A stretch of DNA of 64,000 nucleotides from Camelus bactrianus (Eukaryota > Chordata > Mammalia > Artiodactyla > Camelidae). A program made the position numbers and the translations under genes. The notes below the pieces were generated by a model. It had not been told where the DNA came from. It saw only the letters and a list, made by a program, of their open reading frames with translations, and did not search any database. Shown piece after piece: positions 42,201 through 57,200 of this stretch. The stretch covers positions 73,507,001 to 73,571,000 of the forward strand of contig NC_133544.1 in the NCBI RefSeq assembly GCF_048773025.1. The letters run 5' to 3'. Numbering within the stretch: the first letter of the stretch is position 1; every line of letters starts with the position of its first letter.

Positions 42201-45200
42201 AGATTTTTTTCCTTTTCTGGATCCCTTTAGTGTTACAGATCCTCACAAACTCTTACTAACTATTCAGCGAACAGGAACACTGGCTTTAGAGTCAGATTGC
42301 CTGAGCTGAAATCCTACCATATCCAGTTTACCATATTCCCTCATCATTAAAATAAAGTTAAATAGTGTTAGTGTTTACCTGGTAGGGTTGTTGTGATGAT
42401 TAAGCGGGATATTGCCAGCAAAGCAGCATAACACCTGGCTCAGTGAGGGCTCTATAAATGTTAACTATTGTCATTGCTGCTGTTGTTATGCTGTGCTTTT
42501 ATGGTCTGTACCACCCCTCTCAAATCAGAGGATTGTGTCGGCAGTGAATAGACATATGGATCATAGGGAATCCAGAAGGAGTCCAACACATACATGATCA
42601 AATAATTAGCAACAAAGTTGCCAAGGCAATTCAGTGAAGAAAGGAGTATTTTCAGCAAATGATTCTGAAACACTGGGTATCCTGGCAGGGGTTGTGGGGG
42701 TGGAGGGGGAGAGAACCTTGACCCTTACCTCACGCTGTACACAGAAAGTAACTCAAAATGGAATATAGACCTACATTATAAAAGCTAAAACAAACAAAAA
42801 ACTTCTAGAAGAAAACAGAAAATCTTTGTGACTTTGAGAGAGGCAAAAATTTCTTAGAACACAAAAAGCATAAACCGTAAAACTAAAAAATAATCAATTT
42901 TGATTAATTCATCAAAATTAAAATCTTATACCCTTTCCAAGATATTGTTAAGAAAATGAAAGTCAAGCCACAGAATGAGAGAAAGTATTTGCAATATACA
43001 TTTATATCTGTCAAAGGAATGGTTTCCAGAATATATAAAGAACTTTTAAGGGGGAGGGTATAGCTCAAGTAGTAAAGTGCATGTTTAGCATGCATGAGTT
43101 CCTGGGTTCAATCCCAGTATCTCCTCCAAAAATAAATGAATAAAGATAAATAAACCTAATTACCTCCCCCGCCAAAAAAAAAAAGAACTTTTATAATTAA
43201 ATAATAGATACACAATCTACTTTTTAAAATGAGTAAAAGATTTGAATAGACACTTAACAAAAGAAGATATATGAATGGTCAATAAACACATAAATGATGC
43301 TCAACATCCTTAGTCATTAGAGAGAGAAACACCACTATACACTCATTAGAATGGCTAGAATTAAAAAGACTGACACTACCAAGTAAGTGTTGACAAAGAT
43401 ATAGAACAATTAAAACTCTCACCTACTGAGAATGTAAAAATTGTATAGTCATTTTGCTCAACAACTTGGAATTTTCAAAGTGTTCAACATACACTGAACA
43501 TAGAGCCTGCAGTTCCACTCCAGTTATTTACTTAAGAGAAATGAAAACATATGCCAAAGATTTGTACACACATGTTTATAGCAGCTTCATCCATAAAAGC
43601 CAAAACTTGGAAAGAATTCAAATGTCTATTAATAGGTGACTAGATAAATGACTTACAATACATCCATACTGTGGAATACTACACAGCAAATAAAAAGGAA
43701 TAACTTACATTATGCTGAGTGAAGAAGCTAGAACACAAAATAGTATATGTTTCCATTTGTATGAAGTTCTAGAAAAGACTAATTTATAGCTATAGAGATC
43801 AAATCAATGGTCGAGTAAGATGGAGAGTTATTGACTGCAGAGAAGCCCAAGTGAACTTATATAGTTATGGAACTGTTCTAGATCCTGCTTGTGGCGGTGG
43901 TTACATGGGTGTTCAAAACTCACGAAACTCTTTATTTAAAATAGGTACATTTACTGTATGTAAATTACATCTCAGTAAAGTTGATTTTGAAAAAGTTTCC
44001 TCCTAAAGTCAGGCTTGAGTTATACGTCAAAAATAAGTGCAATTTCAGAATCTTTTCATAAAATGTTTGTTTTGTGGATTTTAGTGACTTTTTCACATTA
44101 GAAAATTAATACAGTTTTACTATAGAAAAACAGAATGTGTATATTTTATGGTAAGAAATGTTTTCCTTTATATTAGTTTATCTATTACAAATAAGAAATC
44201 TAAATATGAAATTCAGGATATGGGCTGATTTGTGGGTTTTTTTTTTCTTTTAATACCTTCTTCCTGGTGACCAAAGGTGCTGTGTGGACAGGTGACAACA
44301 CAGCAGAATGGAGTTACCTGAAAATTTCTGTCCCTATGTTACTGACCCTTAGCATTACTGGGATCTCTTTTTGTGGAGGTAAGATGGTATCCTCAGGCTT
44401 GAAGTGAAAGTCAAAAGGGAGGGTGTTTTCATCAAAGCCGGTCACAAATCCCTTCTTGTTAGCTGATTTCTACAAGGATAAACGTGGATAAACGTGGGGA
44501 AGAGAAAATGAGAAGCCTTAAGGAGAGCAGGTTAGAGAGGAGAGTGAAAGGGATGCTTCAGAGCTGTGTGTGTCTTTGCTGAACTGAGGACATGAAATTA
44601 AGTCGTCAGAAAGGGAGCCGGAATGTTTCTTTCCCTCATTCTCTTAACCACGCCCTCCTTAGATGCCCTTGACAACTGAGTTTCTCTTCCTGAAACATGC
44701 GTTTTCTACCTGAAAGTGAGAAAAACGGAGAGAACTGCAAAGAATTTAGCAAATCAGAAATCAGCCTTACAGAAATCCTGTGACATATTTTAACTGTTAA
44801 AAAAAATCTATATATAAGTTTGGGAAAGATAAATTTAGTTAAAATAAGATTCTCTGATGGGCTGCCTTCCCCCAAATCCTAATAATTCCCTGTAGCTGAG
44901 AGATCTCTGTGGAAGGTACTCAGCATGACTACAGGTCCAGCTGCAACTTGTTCTCTGTGGGACTAGAAGCACGTTAATGTCACTTTTCGATAGATATGTT
45001 TCTTTACGGCATTGGTCCACATACAACACAAAGAATATGCTCCCTGCTTAAGGGCTAAGCATGAAATTCTACTTAAACCTCTATTCTGATTGATTATATG
45101 CTTCTCTTTAGTTCTTTCTATAATTTTTATCTTGCTTCAGTTGTTGTTTTCAAACTAAATCAATTGCCAGCCTCCACTGAAGACAAGTGACTTAATGAAT

Positions 45201-48200
45201 CAGGCAGATGTTTTGCAATTTCCGGGTTACCTGGGTTCAGGACATTCAGAAATGTTGATCTTGCAGTAAAGCCTCTGACAGGAAAAGAATTTGGACAGGA
45301 AAAGAATATTCAAAGAGCATACTGTCAGATCCCCAGGCTGAGTTTTTTAGTATGTGCTCCCTAGTTTGAGGCCACAGTTTTATGCTGTCATTTTGGGTGC
45401 ACATAGAGCTCATTTGCCCTGTCAGTCTTCAAGGCCTTATCTTACCTGTGTGCTGCATTTGTTAGAAGCCTGGCTGTCTGACTCACCTTTCTGTACAAAC
45501 TAATCAGCTGACATCGGTGGCTTCATCGGGAACCCAGAGGCAGAGCTGCTAGTGCGATGGTACCAGGCCGGAGCCTACCAGCCCTTCTTCCGCAGCCATG
45601 CTACCAAGAACACCAGGCGACGGGAACCCTGGCTCTTTGGAGAGAAGCACACCCAGCTCATCCGCGAAGCCATCAGAGAGCGCTATGCCCTCCTGCCCTA
45701 TTGGTATTCTCTGTTCTACTTTGCACACGTGGCTTCCCAACCCGTCATGAGGTAAACAGGCTTCAGCAGTCAGGGGCCCCAGCAACCAGTTTCTACCCGA
45801 GGATCTCCTCAGCCACTGGAAATGGAGTAATTACGGTGATTTCAAGAGGAAAGCCAGGTGTTATCAAGTGGCAATCAGCTTACTGAGCACCAGTTGTGAG
45901 CAAGGTCAGGTACTGGAGGTCACAGAAGATAAAAACTAGGTTTCTTGTAAACTTGGTAATTCAAGTGTTAATATTTGGTAGGAAACAGAAATAGAGATTT
46001 TTCAAAGAAAAAGGAAGTGGCTTTGTAACTGAATTTATCCCGTATTTAATCCATGTAGGGGAAGAAAACTTGCCACCCCAAAATGCATCTCTTCAGCTTG
46101 AGGATTGTTTGAGGCTGATTGTTTTTAAGAAACAAAAGGCTTACGAAGTCTTTCTTTTTACCTCCCCCTTAACTGCCTTAAAGAATTTAGATAAAGGGCC
46201 TGGTCCAGGAAGTGCATTATCACCAGTGATATCTACAAAGAATGCGAGCTAAGCATGATGGAGGAATGTGGGGACCAAAGTCCTCTCAGTGTCCCATTGT
46301 CTCTGCATGGCCCAGCAAACATTGGTTTACCACACATTTGTTTCTCTGTCTCCAAGTGAATATCCTTCCTCCCCTTTCAAGTCCCAAACTCAACACCTTT
46401 ATTCTCTCAGGTGACATATAAGCCTCAATTGCCTATCTTGTCCTTAGGCATCATATTTTTATGGAATTCCTGTATGTACACAATTAAATTTGATTTTCTC
46501 TTATTCATCTGTCTCAGGTCAATTTAATTCGTAGACCAGCCAGAAGAACCTAGAAGAGTGGTGGAAAGTTGTTTCTTTATCCCCCATACCGCGCAAGCAT
46601 CCTCTCATGAAGAACAGCTTATTCTGCCAGTCTTAGCTCTGTCTTACCTTTAGGACTTTTCCTGGCATAGAAATTATATTCTGATTCTATTTTGAAGGCA
46701 GAATGTGAATACCAACTTTCTGGGTTAGAGAACAGTGCAGAGACACATATAGTACATCAAGGCTTCTAAATCAGCAGTTCCTCAACTTGGCTCAGATCAG
46801 AATCACCTGGGGAGCTTTTTACAACTACAGAGGCCACACCTCCAAACCTACTAGGAATCCCTTGGTTAAGTTCCAGGGATCTATATTTCATAAGTTTCCC
46901 TGGTGATTTTAGGCATCAGCCAGGTTTAGAGACCTCTGCTTTGTTACTGTTTAGTAGAAAAAGGAGTAGGTTATTACAAAGGCTAGTGAATAAACTAAAA
47001 ATTAATTTATCTTATTAAAAAATATCTTTTCCTCATGAAATTGAAAATAATTATTAGAATCATTAAGCTAATATCCAGATATTGCAAGTTTTATTATTCT
47101 TGTAAGTGCAACTTGAAAATAAGAAAAACCAATTCTTTTCATTTAAATAGGTAATGTTAAGGATGCATGAAAAAATGGCACAAACATTTAATTTGTTTTA
47201 CACCAAATGTGTTAGGCATTTAGACTTGGACAAAGCTCTGATTCTGGCTGTCAGAGTAGTATGCAGTGTTCAACAATGAGAAGGGGAAATTTCAGATACC
47301 AGAATTCTCGCTCTTTCATTGGACCACTGAAGCTAATAGATAGTTCTTTCACATAAGAAAAATACGTAGTAATCATAAGTGCTCAAAAAAATCTCATATT
47401 ATATGAAATGATTCCTGGCCTTTTCTGATTTCCTTTGAATAACTATAAAACTGAAAATCATATAACTAATTGAATTATAATAAAACACTGAATGATGCTG
47501 AAGTAAGAAATTTCTTTTTTTCCTTTCCCCAGACCTCTATGGATAGAGTTTCCTGGTGAATTAGAGACTTTTGGTGTGGAAGATGAATACATGTTGGGTG
47601 AGCATTTCTTGATTGACTATAGCTCTGCTAAATACTGTAATTACATTTTTCTTATTATATTTTCTAGTGTGCTCTTAGCACTAAAAAAAAAATCCCTTAA
47701 TCTCAAGAGTGCAAAAAACAAAAATAAAAGAAATTCCATCACCAAGATTTTTAGTGTATTAGTGGGATCACAGCTCTGTTCTCTTGTCATGTAGCGCTTC
47801 TCATAATATGTTAACTTCATATAAACATATTCTATTTATGAATGCAATTTGGGATTCCTGTTCTGGATCCACTCCTAAGCCTTACGATACTATCACAAGG
47901 AAGGGAAGTAGAAAAAAAGTAAACCAGATGGCTATAGTAGAGACTTAGAAGAGCTTATTTCATCTGCAAAATAGAGTTGTTGTTGTTGTGGTGGTGTTTT
48001 TTGTTTTTTGTGTTTTTTTGGTTGGCCTCTTCTTTAGCAAGGGTTAACCAAATCTGGAACGTAGAAGTTTATCATTTGGGGAGTAAGAATCAAGAAGCCA
48101 GGCTCAACAGACAGTTGCCCAAAAGAATCCTGTTTCTAGAAAGTGTAACCCCCAAAATGTAAAAAACCTATCTCCTTAGGTCTCAGTTTAAAAAGCCACT

Positions 48201-51200
48201 TCCCTGGAGAAGATTTCCATGACCAAACTTGCTTCCTAATACCTAATGCCATCTACCTTAGTCAAAGTCAGTCCCTCTTAATATATAACTTTCATTCCAT
48301 TTTGTACTTTTGCCTTTTTGGTATTTGTCTTAATTCTAATTAATTTGTAATTACTTGTTTAATAGCTGTCTTTACTGACTGTAAACTTCATGAGGGCCAG
48401 GACCCAGTCTGTCTTACTTGCCACTACATTCCCAGGGACTAGCACAGTGCCTGGTACTCAGCAAGAACTCAATAAATATTTGTTGGATTAAAGAGCAAAT
48501 TCATAAATGGATGAATTTTACATATGGTGGTGCCAAGATCAACATGAAATAAATATCCAGATTGCTTTTAAGAGAATTACAGGCTTCCTGATGATACCTG
48601 CCCAAGAAAGAGGACCTGCATATCTACACTGACCACACTGCTGGTCACAGTTGTAGGCTCACTGTCTTCAAAGTCACTTACAGCAAATGACAAAGCACTT
48701 GGAGAAGTGCAGTGTGCTTTCAGACTACAATTAAGCACAAAATGAGACTGTACTAGGCTGTGTCAGGGTCCCTCCCTGTTAGCCTAATGCACCATAAGGG
48801 GACTAGGGATAGTCACCTCTTTGAGCACCTGTCCTCTAACTAACAATGCATCTCTCTGATGAATCATTGGGTCAACTCACCAAGATTTGTACCTTCAAGA
48901 AGTTCAGTCAAGGGGTCTTTGAAACCACAAAAGCACTCAGTTAGAGAGAAGGGATGTTTTCAGACCTCTTATAATAATATTCAACTTTATTTCTTCCGTT
49001 TTTCAGGAAGTGCTTTATTGGTTCATCCAGTCACAGAACCAAAAGCCACTGTGGTTGATGTGTTTCTGCCAGGATCAAATGAGGTAAAAGTAAATGACAG
49101 ACAGCTACATGCCTTACACCTGTTATATCTCTTCCCTTCATTCTTGGTGGCTTCCCTTCAAACTTGGCTTAAAATGACAAAAATGTATTCTCTCACAGTT
49201 TCAGAGGCTTGAAGTCCAAAATCATGGAGTCAGCAGGGCTGGTTGCTTCTGGAGGTTCTGAGGGAGAGTCTGTCCCCTACCTGTCCCCTAGCTTCTGGTG
49301 GCTGCCTGCAGTCCTCGGTGTCCTTGGCTTGTAGCTGCATCACTGCAGTGTGTGCCTCTGTCTTCACTGCGCCTTCTCTGTGCATCTGTCTCCTCTCCCA
49401 TCTCTCTCTTACAAGACGCTTGTGATGATATTTAGGGCCTATCTGGATAATCCCAGATAATCTTATCTCGAGATCCTTAATTTAGTCAAATCTGTTACTG
49501 CAGAAGATAATGTTCACTCCTCCCAGGGATTAGAAAGTGAAAAATATCTTCGGGGGGGCCCACCATTTAGCCCACTACACTTGTCATTATTGATATGACA
49601 ATAACCAAGTTTTTCTACAGAATGTTCACAAATGATGTTCTTTCTGCTTGATTTCTGTAGTAATTTGTAGTTCTGAAGGTGAGGGCTCTTTACAAAGGTT
49701 CCCCTGCCAAGCAGAAACCTAAGAAAAAGATTAAATATAACAACAGCTAAATAAATTGTCCTGCCAAGCATTTCTGTTGAGAGTTTCTTAAGTTGATTCT
49801 AACAAAGCATAGGTTCCCATTAAGAGGAACTAGCTCCCTTTAAGACCTAGCCACAAATTTCTATTAATGACCTATTATCATTGCCAGTGCATTGTTGTGA
49901 CTGTATGACGCGTTCCTTCCACAGTTTCCCAGCGTGCTCTGTGATTGATTCTCTTGCTACATCTTCCCAAAGCCTGGGTAGGAGAGCCAAGCCGCTTCCT
50001 GCCAGAGCTCTACCTGGATGGTTAGCTAGTACCACATCCCTCTGTGCAAGGGAGCCATCTAAACTCCCTCACTGTCACTCTCCCCATATTTCTGTATGGC
50101 CCAGTTCCTCTTCTGAAAGTCTCCTTCTCCCTGAGGCCTTCTCTGACCACCTCTTTAAGATTACAAGCCACTCCCACAGTCCCCGTACTGCCCAGCCCTC
50201 CTTCATCCATTTTTCTCCACAGAATGTGCCATCTTTAACATTCTATATATTTACTTTTATGTTTTGTTTACTATTTATCTCAGCCATTAGAATTGTTAGC
50301 TTCTTGAAGGCAGTGATTTTTATCTGTTATGGTCACTGCTGTATCCCCAGCATCTAGATGGTAACTGGCACATAGTAGGCCTTCTGTAAGTACTTGCTGG
50401 GTGAGGAGCTTGGTGACTGACTAAGCTCTTGGTCTGATCTCCATGGTGTTTTGTACAAGTTATACCCTTCCTAGGCTGGGGAGTCTTTGGATATGGCACC
50501 AGAGAACATACCCTATACCTCTCATTGCAGTTAGTGCTGGAAATGGTAGACAGGAAATCCCCAAATCTTGTTTGAATCCTTTTTTTTTTTTTTTTTTTAC
50601 CTTTCACTCCCACCAGCTCTTTATCTAATGCTACTCAAAGACACTAAAGAAAGACATTACAAGAAAAGAAAGCCAAGACAACATCCCTTATAAACACAGA
50701 CACGGGAATCTTTGACAAAACATTAGCAAATTGAATCTGGCCAAAGATAATACTTCATGACTAGCTAACAATAGTCAAGTCACAGCCCTGTCACATTCAC
50801 AGAAGGACAGTGACAGATTCAACAGCCCAGATGTATAAAAGATGTGGTAATCTGAGGAGATGAACTTGCAAAATAGGCACTGGCTGCCAGAAATTATATT
50901 GGACTAGAAGAGAGAAAGTTTTTGTTTTTATGCTGCTTCTGATGGTATCTTTTTAAAGAAAAAACAATCACCTTTATTGTGGTATGGTTCCTGTACAGTA
51001 AAGTACACATATTTCAGATGTACACTTTGATGAATTTTGAAAGATGTACTGATGGTATCTTAAGGATTTACCCCATCAAATTACTTTGTAGGACTTTTCT
51101 GGCACGTCAGCAAGTAAACCCCATTGACAAACATTTTAGATAAGGAGTTTGAACGTCATCCCTAAATTGTGGTCTGTTAAAAAAAAATGACACTATCTGA

Positions 51201-54200
51201 GTAATCCAAGTTTCCATTTGTTTTTCTCTGAGATCTGTTTCCTTGTCTGACACTTTCTTTTCTCCTGCCTCACGTATAATTGATTTGTTTGCAGTGTGCT
51301 TTTTTGCTTTGTTGTTGTTTTCTCTCTTCTGTCATCTTTTTCACTACTACGTTATTAAATTTATATAATCCAGCTGGACTATAACATCCATGAGGGCAGG
51401 AACTATGACTTTTTGTTCACTCATGTGTACCCAGCAGTGCTGGGCACATAGTAGGTTGTTCAGTAAGTAACTTCTGGATGGATGGCTGGAAAAATGAATG
51501 GCCTTTTAGTCAGCTTAACCCATCACAGTACTAGTTTAGTCCTTTGGGATCCTTTTAAAAGCATATGTTCTTCCTAACTTCTACTCAAGATTTTTTTAAA
51601 AATTATACTTATTTTAGCTTTCTGGTATTTGCAATCCAGATAAATGGATGTTTTATTGAATAATGAAATCGTGAGCAGAATTGCTTACACACTCTTTTTC
51701 ATTAAATTCTGTTTCTTTTCAGGTCTGGTTTGACTCTAAGACGTTTTCTCATTGGAAAGGAGCATGTACTGTAAAGATCCCAGTATCCCTGGACACTGTG
51801 AGTTATTTTCAGACTGTTATTTTTATCTGTTATGCTATATTAGTCTCCTCGGGCTTCCACGACTAAATACCGTAGACTGGCTGGCTTAAACAACAGAAAT
51901 TTATTTTCTCACAAGTTCTGGAGGCTAGAAGTCCCAAATCAAGGTGCCAACCAATTCGGGTTCCTGGTGAAGACTCTCTCTCTGGCATGTAGACAGCCAC
52001 CTTCTTGCTGTGTCCTCACATGGCAGAGGAAGAGAATGAGCTCCCTTGTGTCTCTTATAAGGACACTGATCCTTTGGGTCAGGGCCCCACTCTTATGATC
52101 TTAATTACCTCTGTAAAGGCCCTGTCTCCAAATACAGTCACACTGTATATGAATTTTAGGGGGACACTTTCAGTCCATACCACGTGCCTACATAGAAAGA
52201 ACCAAGGATCTTAGTGTCCTTCACTGTAACACATACCTGTAGAGACCGACACAGAGTAGTTGCCTAGAGCTGAAAGCAGGGAGAGAGTTTGGGGAGCAAT
52301 GGGGAGTGACTGCTGTTGGGTCCAGGGTTTCTTTTTTAGGTTGATGAAAATGTTTTAAAATTGATTGTGGTGATGGTTACATGACTGAATATACTTAAAA
52401 CTATTTAATTATATACTGTAAATGGGTGAATTGTACAGCATGTGAGTTATATCAATAAAGCTGTTAAAATGTGAGAAAAAGGAGTATAAGAAAGACATAT
52501 ACTCTGATTTCATGGTATGGAACATCGAGGACAAACAACTTTTCCCCATGTATCTACATTGTATGTCTAAGATAAATAATAACACTGAAAACAGAGAGTA
52601 AACATGGTGGTCACCACACACACACACACACACAATATCCTTTACAGGACCAAGTCAAAACAACCTGAGTTCTTAGTTACACCTTAGGCCCAAGGGAGCG
52701 CTACCAGTTATGATGCTAGAATAAAGTGGCCCATCCAGATTGCGTTTCTGAAGGGAGGCTTGCTCCTGGAGCTGAATCATAACCACCACCACAGGCCCTA
52801 AGTAGTGTAAAGATTTATAGATATTGATGTTATTTTTTCAAATTCTCAGCAGCAAAATGAACTCCATTATAAAGAAAATAATTTCAGATGCCAGCTTTCA
52901 GATCTGGAAGAGACCTTAACATTCATCTACTCTAATCCCTCATGCTGACAGGTGAAGAAACTGAGGTTCAGAGAAGTTAAATTTCTTGTCCAGGGTTGCG
53001 CCTCGACTGTGGCAGAACTGAGACAAGACCCCAGGTCAGCTGGACTCCCACTACAGAGCCCATCCATGCTAACTTAGTGCTTCATTCTTTGAAGGAAAAG
53101 AAAAAAAGAAGAGATTGGCTGATGAGGGCGGGGAGGTAGATGCTTTGCTTCTTGCTGCCAACTGGGAGCCAAGCAGAGGGTGGACATCTTAACTACTCAC
53201 CCCTCACTCCCAGCTTCATTTACACAGCAGTCCCCTTATCCATGGTTTTGATATCTGCGGTGTCGGTCACCTTTGGTCAACTGCATTCCAAAAATATTAA
53301 ATGGAAAATTCCAGGAATAAACAAATTCATAAGTAATTGCATGCCATTCTGATAGCGTGATGAAATCTTACGCCATCCTGCTCCATCCCGCCCAGGACAT
53401 GAATCACCCCTTTGTTCAGCACATCCACACTGTATATGCTACCTGCCCATAGTCCGGGAAAAACAATAGTATATATAGGATTTAGTTCTACCCTTGGCTT
53501 GAGGCCCACTTGGAACCTGTCCCCTGTGGGGAAAGGGGGGTTGCTGTATTCTTGCTCTTCTCTCTGCTTGTACCTTACTCAGAACAAAGTACAGCCCTCC
53601 TGTGATCCAGGGAGCTTCCTTCTAGAGGGTAGCACTGGGAGGCAGGAAACCTACCACGCTTTCCCTGAAGGGAATGCCATCACAGAAGACCCAGAGGCAT
53701 GGGCTGTGCCTGCAGCCCTGTTGTCAGTCATTTAAAGTGCCCTTGGTGGCTTCTATAGCAGAAGCTTCACAAATTTACCCTCAGAATTGAGTTAGTCATC
53801 CAGGTGATCTAGGGAAGCTAGGAGCAAGAAGACTAATAGTAAGGACAAAAGTCATCTTTCCCAAACCAGGAAACTACTATCTTTTATATACACATACACA
53901 AATACAACTGGGCCTGCTTACAAAGACAGAAAAATTCACTCTTTAGCAGGGCCCTATTGACAGGAAAATTTTAAATACAAAACTGGAAAGGCTACTTACA
54001 GGATAGGCAGAACAGATAATCAATTGAGGAAGGGTGAGAAGTTCCCCATATATTTAAAAAATGAATCATTTTTAGTGTTTGAACTCTCTTCCTTTTAATG
54101 CCAGGGCCCCATGTTGGCCATCTGTGTTCACAACTTATTTTGCCTTTGAGTCTATACTTGAACGTGAGTCTTGTACAGTGAAATATTTGTAAAGTCTACT

Positions 54201-57200
54201 TTGAAATTGCCTTATATGAATACACCTTCTCTGAAAGTGTCGCTCTGTTCTAGATACCAGTGTTTCAGCGAGGTGGAAGTGTGGTACCAATAAAGACAAC
54301 TATAGGAAAATCTACAGGCTGCATGACTGATTCCCCATATGGCCTCCGGGTGGCCCTAAGCACTAAGGTATTTGAGAAATGTTACTTTTACACATCTCAT
54401 TTGTTACTACTCTGTCTCTTTACAGGGGTCTCCTTTTGAGTGTGTGACACCATGTAAAAGTGGTGAACCGTCATCTATGGTATAGGTGCTTCTGATGTTT
54501 ATCTGGAAATCAAAGCTTTGAATCATTTCTGAATCATTGTCCATCATGTCTGACGTTCCTGGAATTGTTCTTAAGGGAACACTAAGAACTAGAAATGTTG
54601 AAATTTCCTCTGGGGAACCATGACCCTTGGTGTTCTGCAGCCTGGCATTGATCACACTGGACTGAAGGCTTAGTGGACCATAGGCAGCCTGCCATGTGGA
54701 TTAGCTCTGAATCTCCCTCTCCTGTAAAAGGATTCTGTGTCTGTGCAACGTTTCAGGGACACAGCCCCACACAACGACTTCTGCTCTCATCAGTTGGCTC
54801 AAACAACTAAAATCTCCTTGGATAAAGCCTGCAATGATCCAGAATTGATCTGTCCTTTTGAGAAGGTCTTTTGAGCCAAATGAGGCCTATAGCAAAGTCC
54901 TCTCCTATGCATTTGACAAAATACAGTACCAAACACAAATTCTTAGTCTTCTTAGGACCAAACATAAGTCCTCACTCTTAAGGGAATATTATAAAATAAT
55001 TAAACTTTCTTTTTCTTAACGTCTTTCTTTTCCATTTGTTTGTTTCATTTAGGCATGTCTTCTTGGGCCAAACTATGGGCCTCGGGCCCATGTGAAGCCA
55101 TGGAATTAATTTCAAGAGACTCAAGGTCCACAGCACATTAAGCATTATCAAAAATATTAAACAGCCTTATGGTTACCAGGGAAAAGGGAGTGGGAAGGGA
55201 TAAATCTAGGAGTTTGAGATTTGCCAAGGTGAACACTATATATAAAATAGATTAAAAAAACAGATTTCTTCTGTATAGCACAGGGAACTATACTCAATAT
55301 CTTGTAATAACCTTTAAGGAAAAAGAATATGAAAACGAATATACGTATATATATATATGCATGACTGGAACATTATGCTGTACACCAGAAATCAACGCAT
55401 TAGAACTGACTATATTTCAATTGAAAAAAATAAAAATAAAAAATTTTCATTTAAAAAATTAAAAAAAACAGTAAACAGCCTTATGGAGTGATGACATTGT
55501 TTGACATGCAAAAGGGGCCCTCCTACTAAAAGAAAGTAGGAACTAGATACCCTTCTTTTAATGAAAGGGCCTTCTAAAGATAGTTGGTCTCATCCATTAT
55601 ATACTAGTTTTTTCTTTTAAATTTAGTTTCATTCTGTGACCTTTTTTGACCTATTGTCACATTCTAGGATAGTATTTTCAGAGAAACCACCTACGTGCCA
55701 CTGACCATATTTCATAGTTTAAATCTCTTTCAACAAGGCCTAACTCTGAGTTCCACCTATGTGACCTCCTTATCCATATTATTTCACTAATGGGTATTGA
55801 GTGTATACATCTGTATGACTACTTTGTACAGCTGGAATGTTAAACTGTTGTTGAACATAATTTTTCACAGCTTTTTAAATCTATTGTTTCCTTTAGCAGG
55901 TGACAGTCTTTGAAAGCTATTATGTAAGAATGTTCTGTTTCTGTGATTCACTCTCCAGGGTTCTGCCGTGGGTGAAGTCTATCTCGATGATGGCCATTCA
56001 TTCCAGTACCTCCACCAGAAGCAATTCTTGCACAGAAAGTTTTCGTTCTCCTCAGGTGTTTTGATCAACAGGTAATGGCAGCTAAAAATGCTGTGTGCTT
56101 TCTTGAATAAATTATGCTATCCTTTTGCTATCCTCAGATGCACAGTTGATATTTTCAGGTACTATTTAAAGAAATTAATGATGAGGACCATTTGTGGAGT
56201 ATTTTTGTTTTTCTTTTCAGCTTCATTAAGGTATAATTAACAAATAAAACTTTACTTCCCCCCTTCTGATTTGGATGCCTTTTATTTCTTTTTCTTATCT
56301 AAATGCTCTGGCTAGGATGTCCAGTATAATGCTGAATAAAAGTGGCAAGAGTAGGCATCCTTGTCTTGCTCCTGATCTTAAAGGTAAAGTTTTCAGCTTT
56401 TCACCACTGAGTAGAATGTTAGCTATGGCCTTGTCATAAATGGTATCTATTATGTTGTGGTTCATTCCTTCTATACCCAGTTTGTTGAGAGTTTTTATCA
56501 TGAAAGGATGTTGAGTTTTGTCATATGTTTTTTCCACATCTATTGAGATAATCATATGATTTTTATCCCTCCTTTTGTTAATGTGATGTATCACATTTAT
56601 TGCATATGTTGAACCATCTCTGCATCCTGGTAGTAAATCCTACTTGATCATGGTGTATAATCCTTTTAATGAACTATTGAATTCAGTTTGCTAATATTTT
56701 GTTGAGTTTTATACCTATGTTCATCAAGGATACTGGTCTATAATTTTCTTTTCTTCTAATGTCCTGGCTGCTTTGGTATGAGGGCAATACTGGTCTTATA
56801 AAATGAGTTTGGAGGTGTTCCCTCATTTTTAACTTTTTTGGAAGAGTTTGAAAAGGATAAGTATTAATTCTTTAAATGTTTGGTGGAATTTACCAGTGAA
56901 GCCGTTTGGTCCTGGACTTTTCCTTGTTGGGAGGTTTTGATTACTAATTCAGTCTCCTTACTAGTAATTAATCTGTTCAGATTTTCTACTTTTTCATGAT
57001 TCCATATTAGTAGTTTGTATGTTTCTAGGAATTTATCCATTTCTTCTAGCTTAGCCAATTTGTTGGAGTATAATTGTTTGTAGTAGTTGTTTATGATCCT
57101 TAGTATTTCTGTAGTATCAAATTTAATGTCCCCTTTTTCATTTCTGATTTTATTTTAGTTTTTGTTCTTTTTTCCTTGGTGAGTCTAGCTAAAAGTTTGT

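Noticed and set aside
45549-45886. Overlapping open frames on both strands at exon 17
   Set aside because: Only the + frame starting in phase at 45508 fits GANC; the others are shadows of this GC-rich exon.
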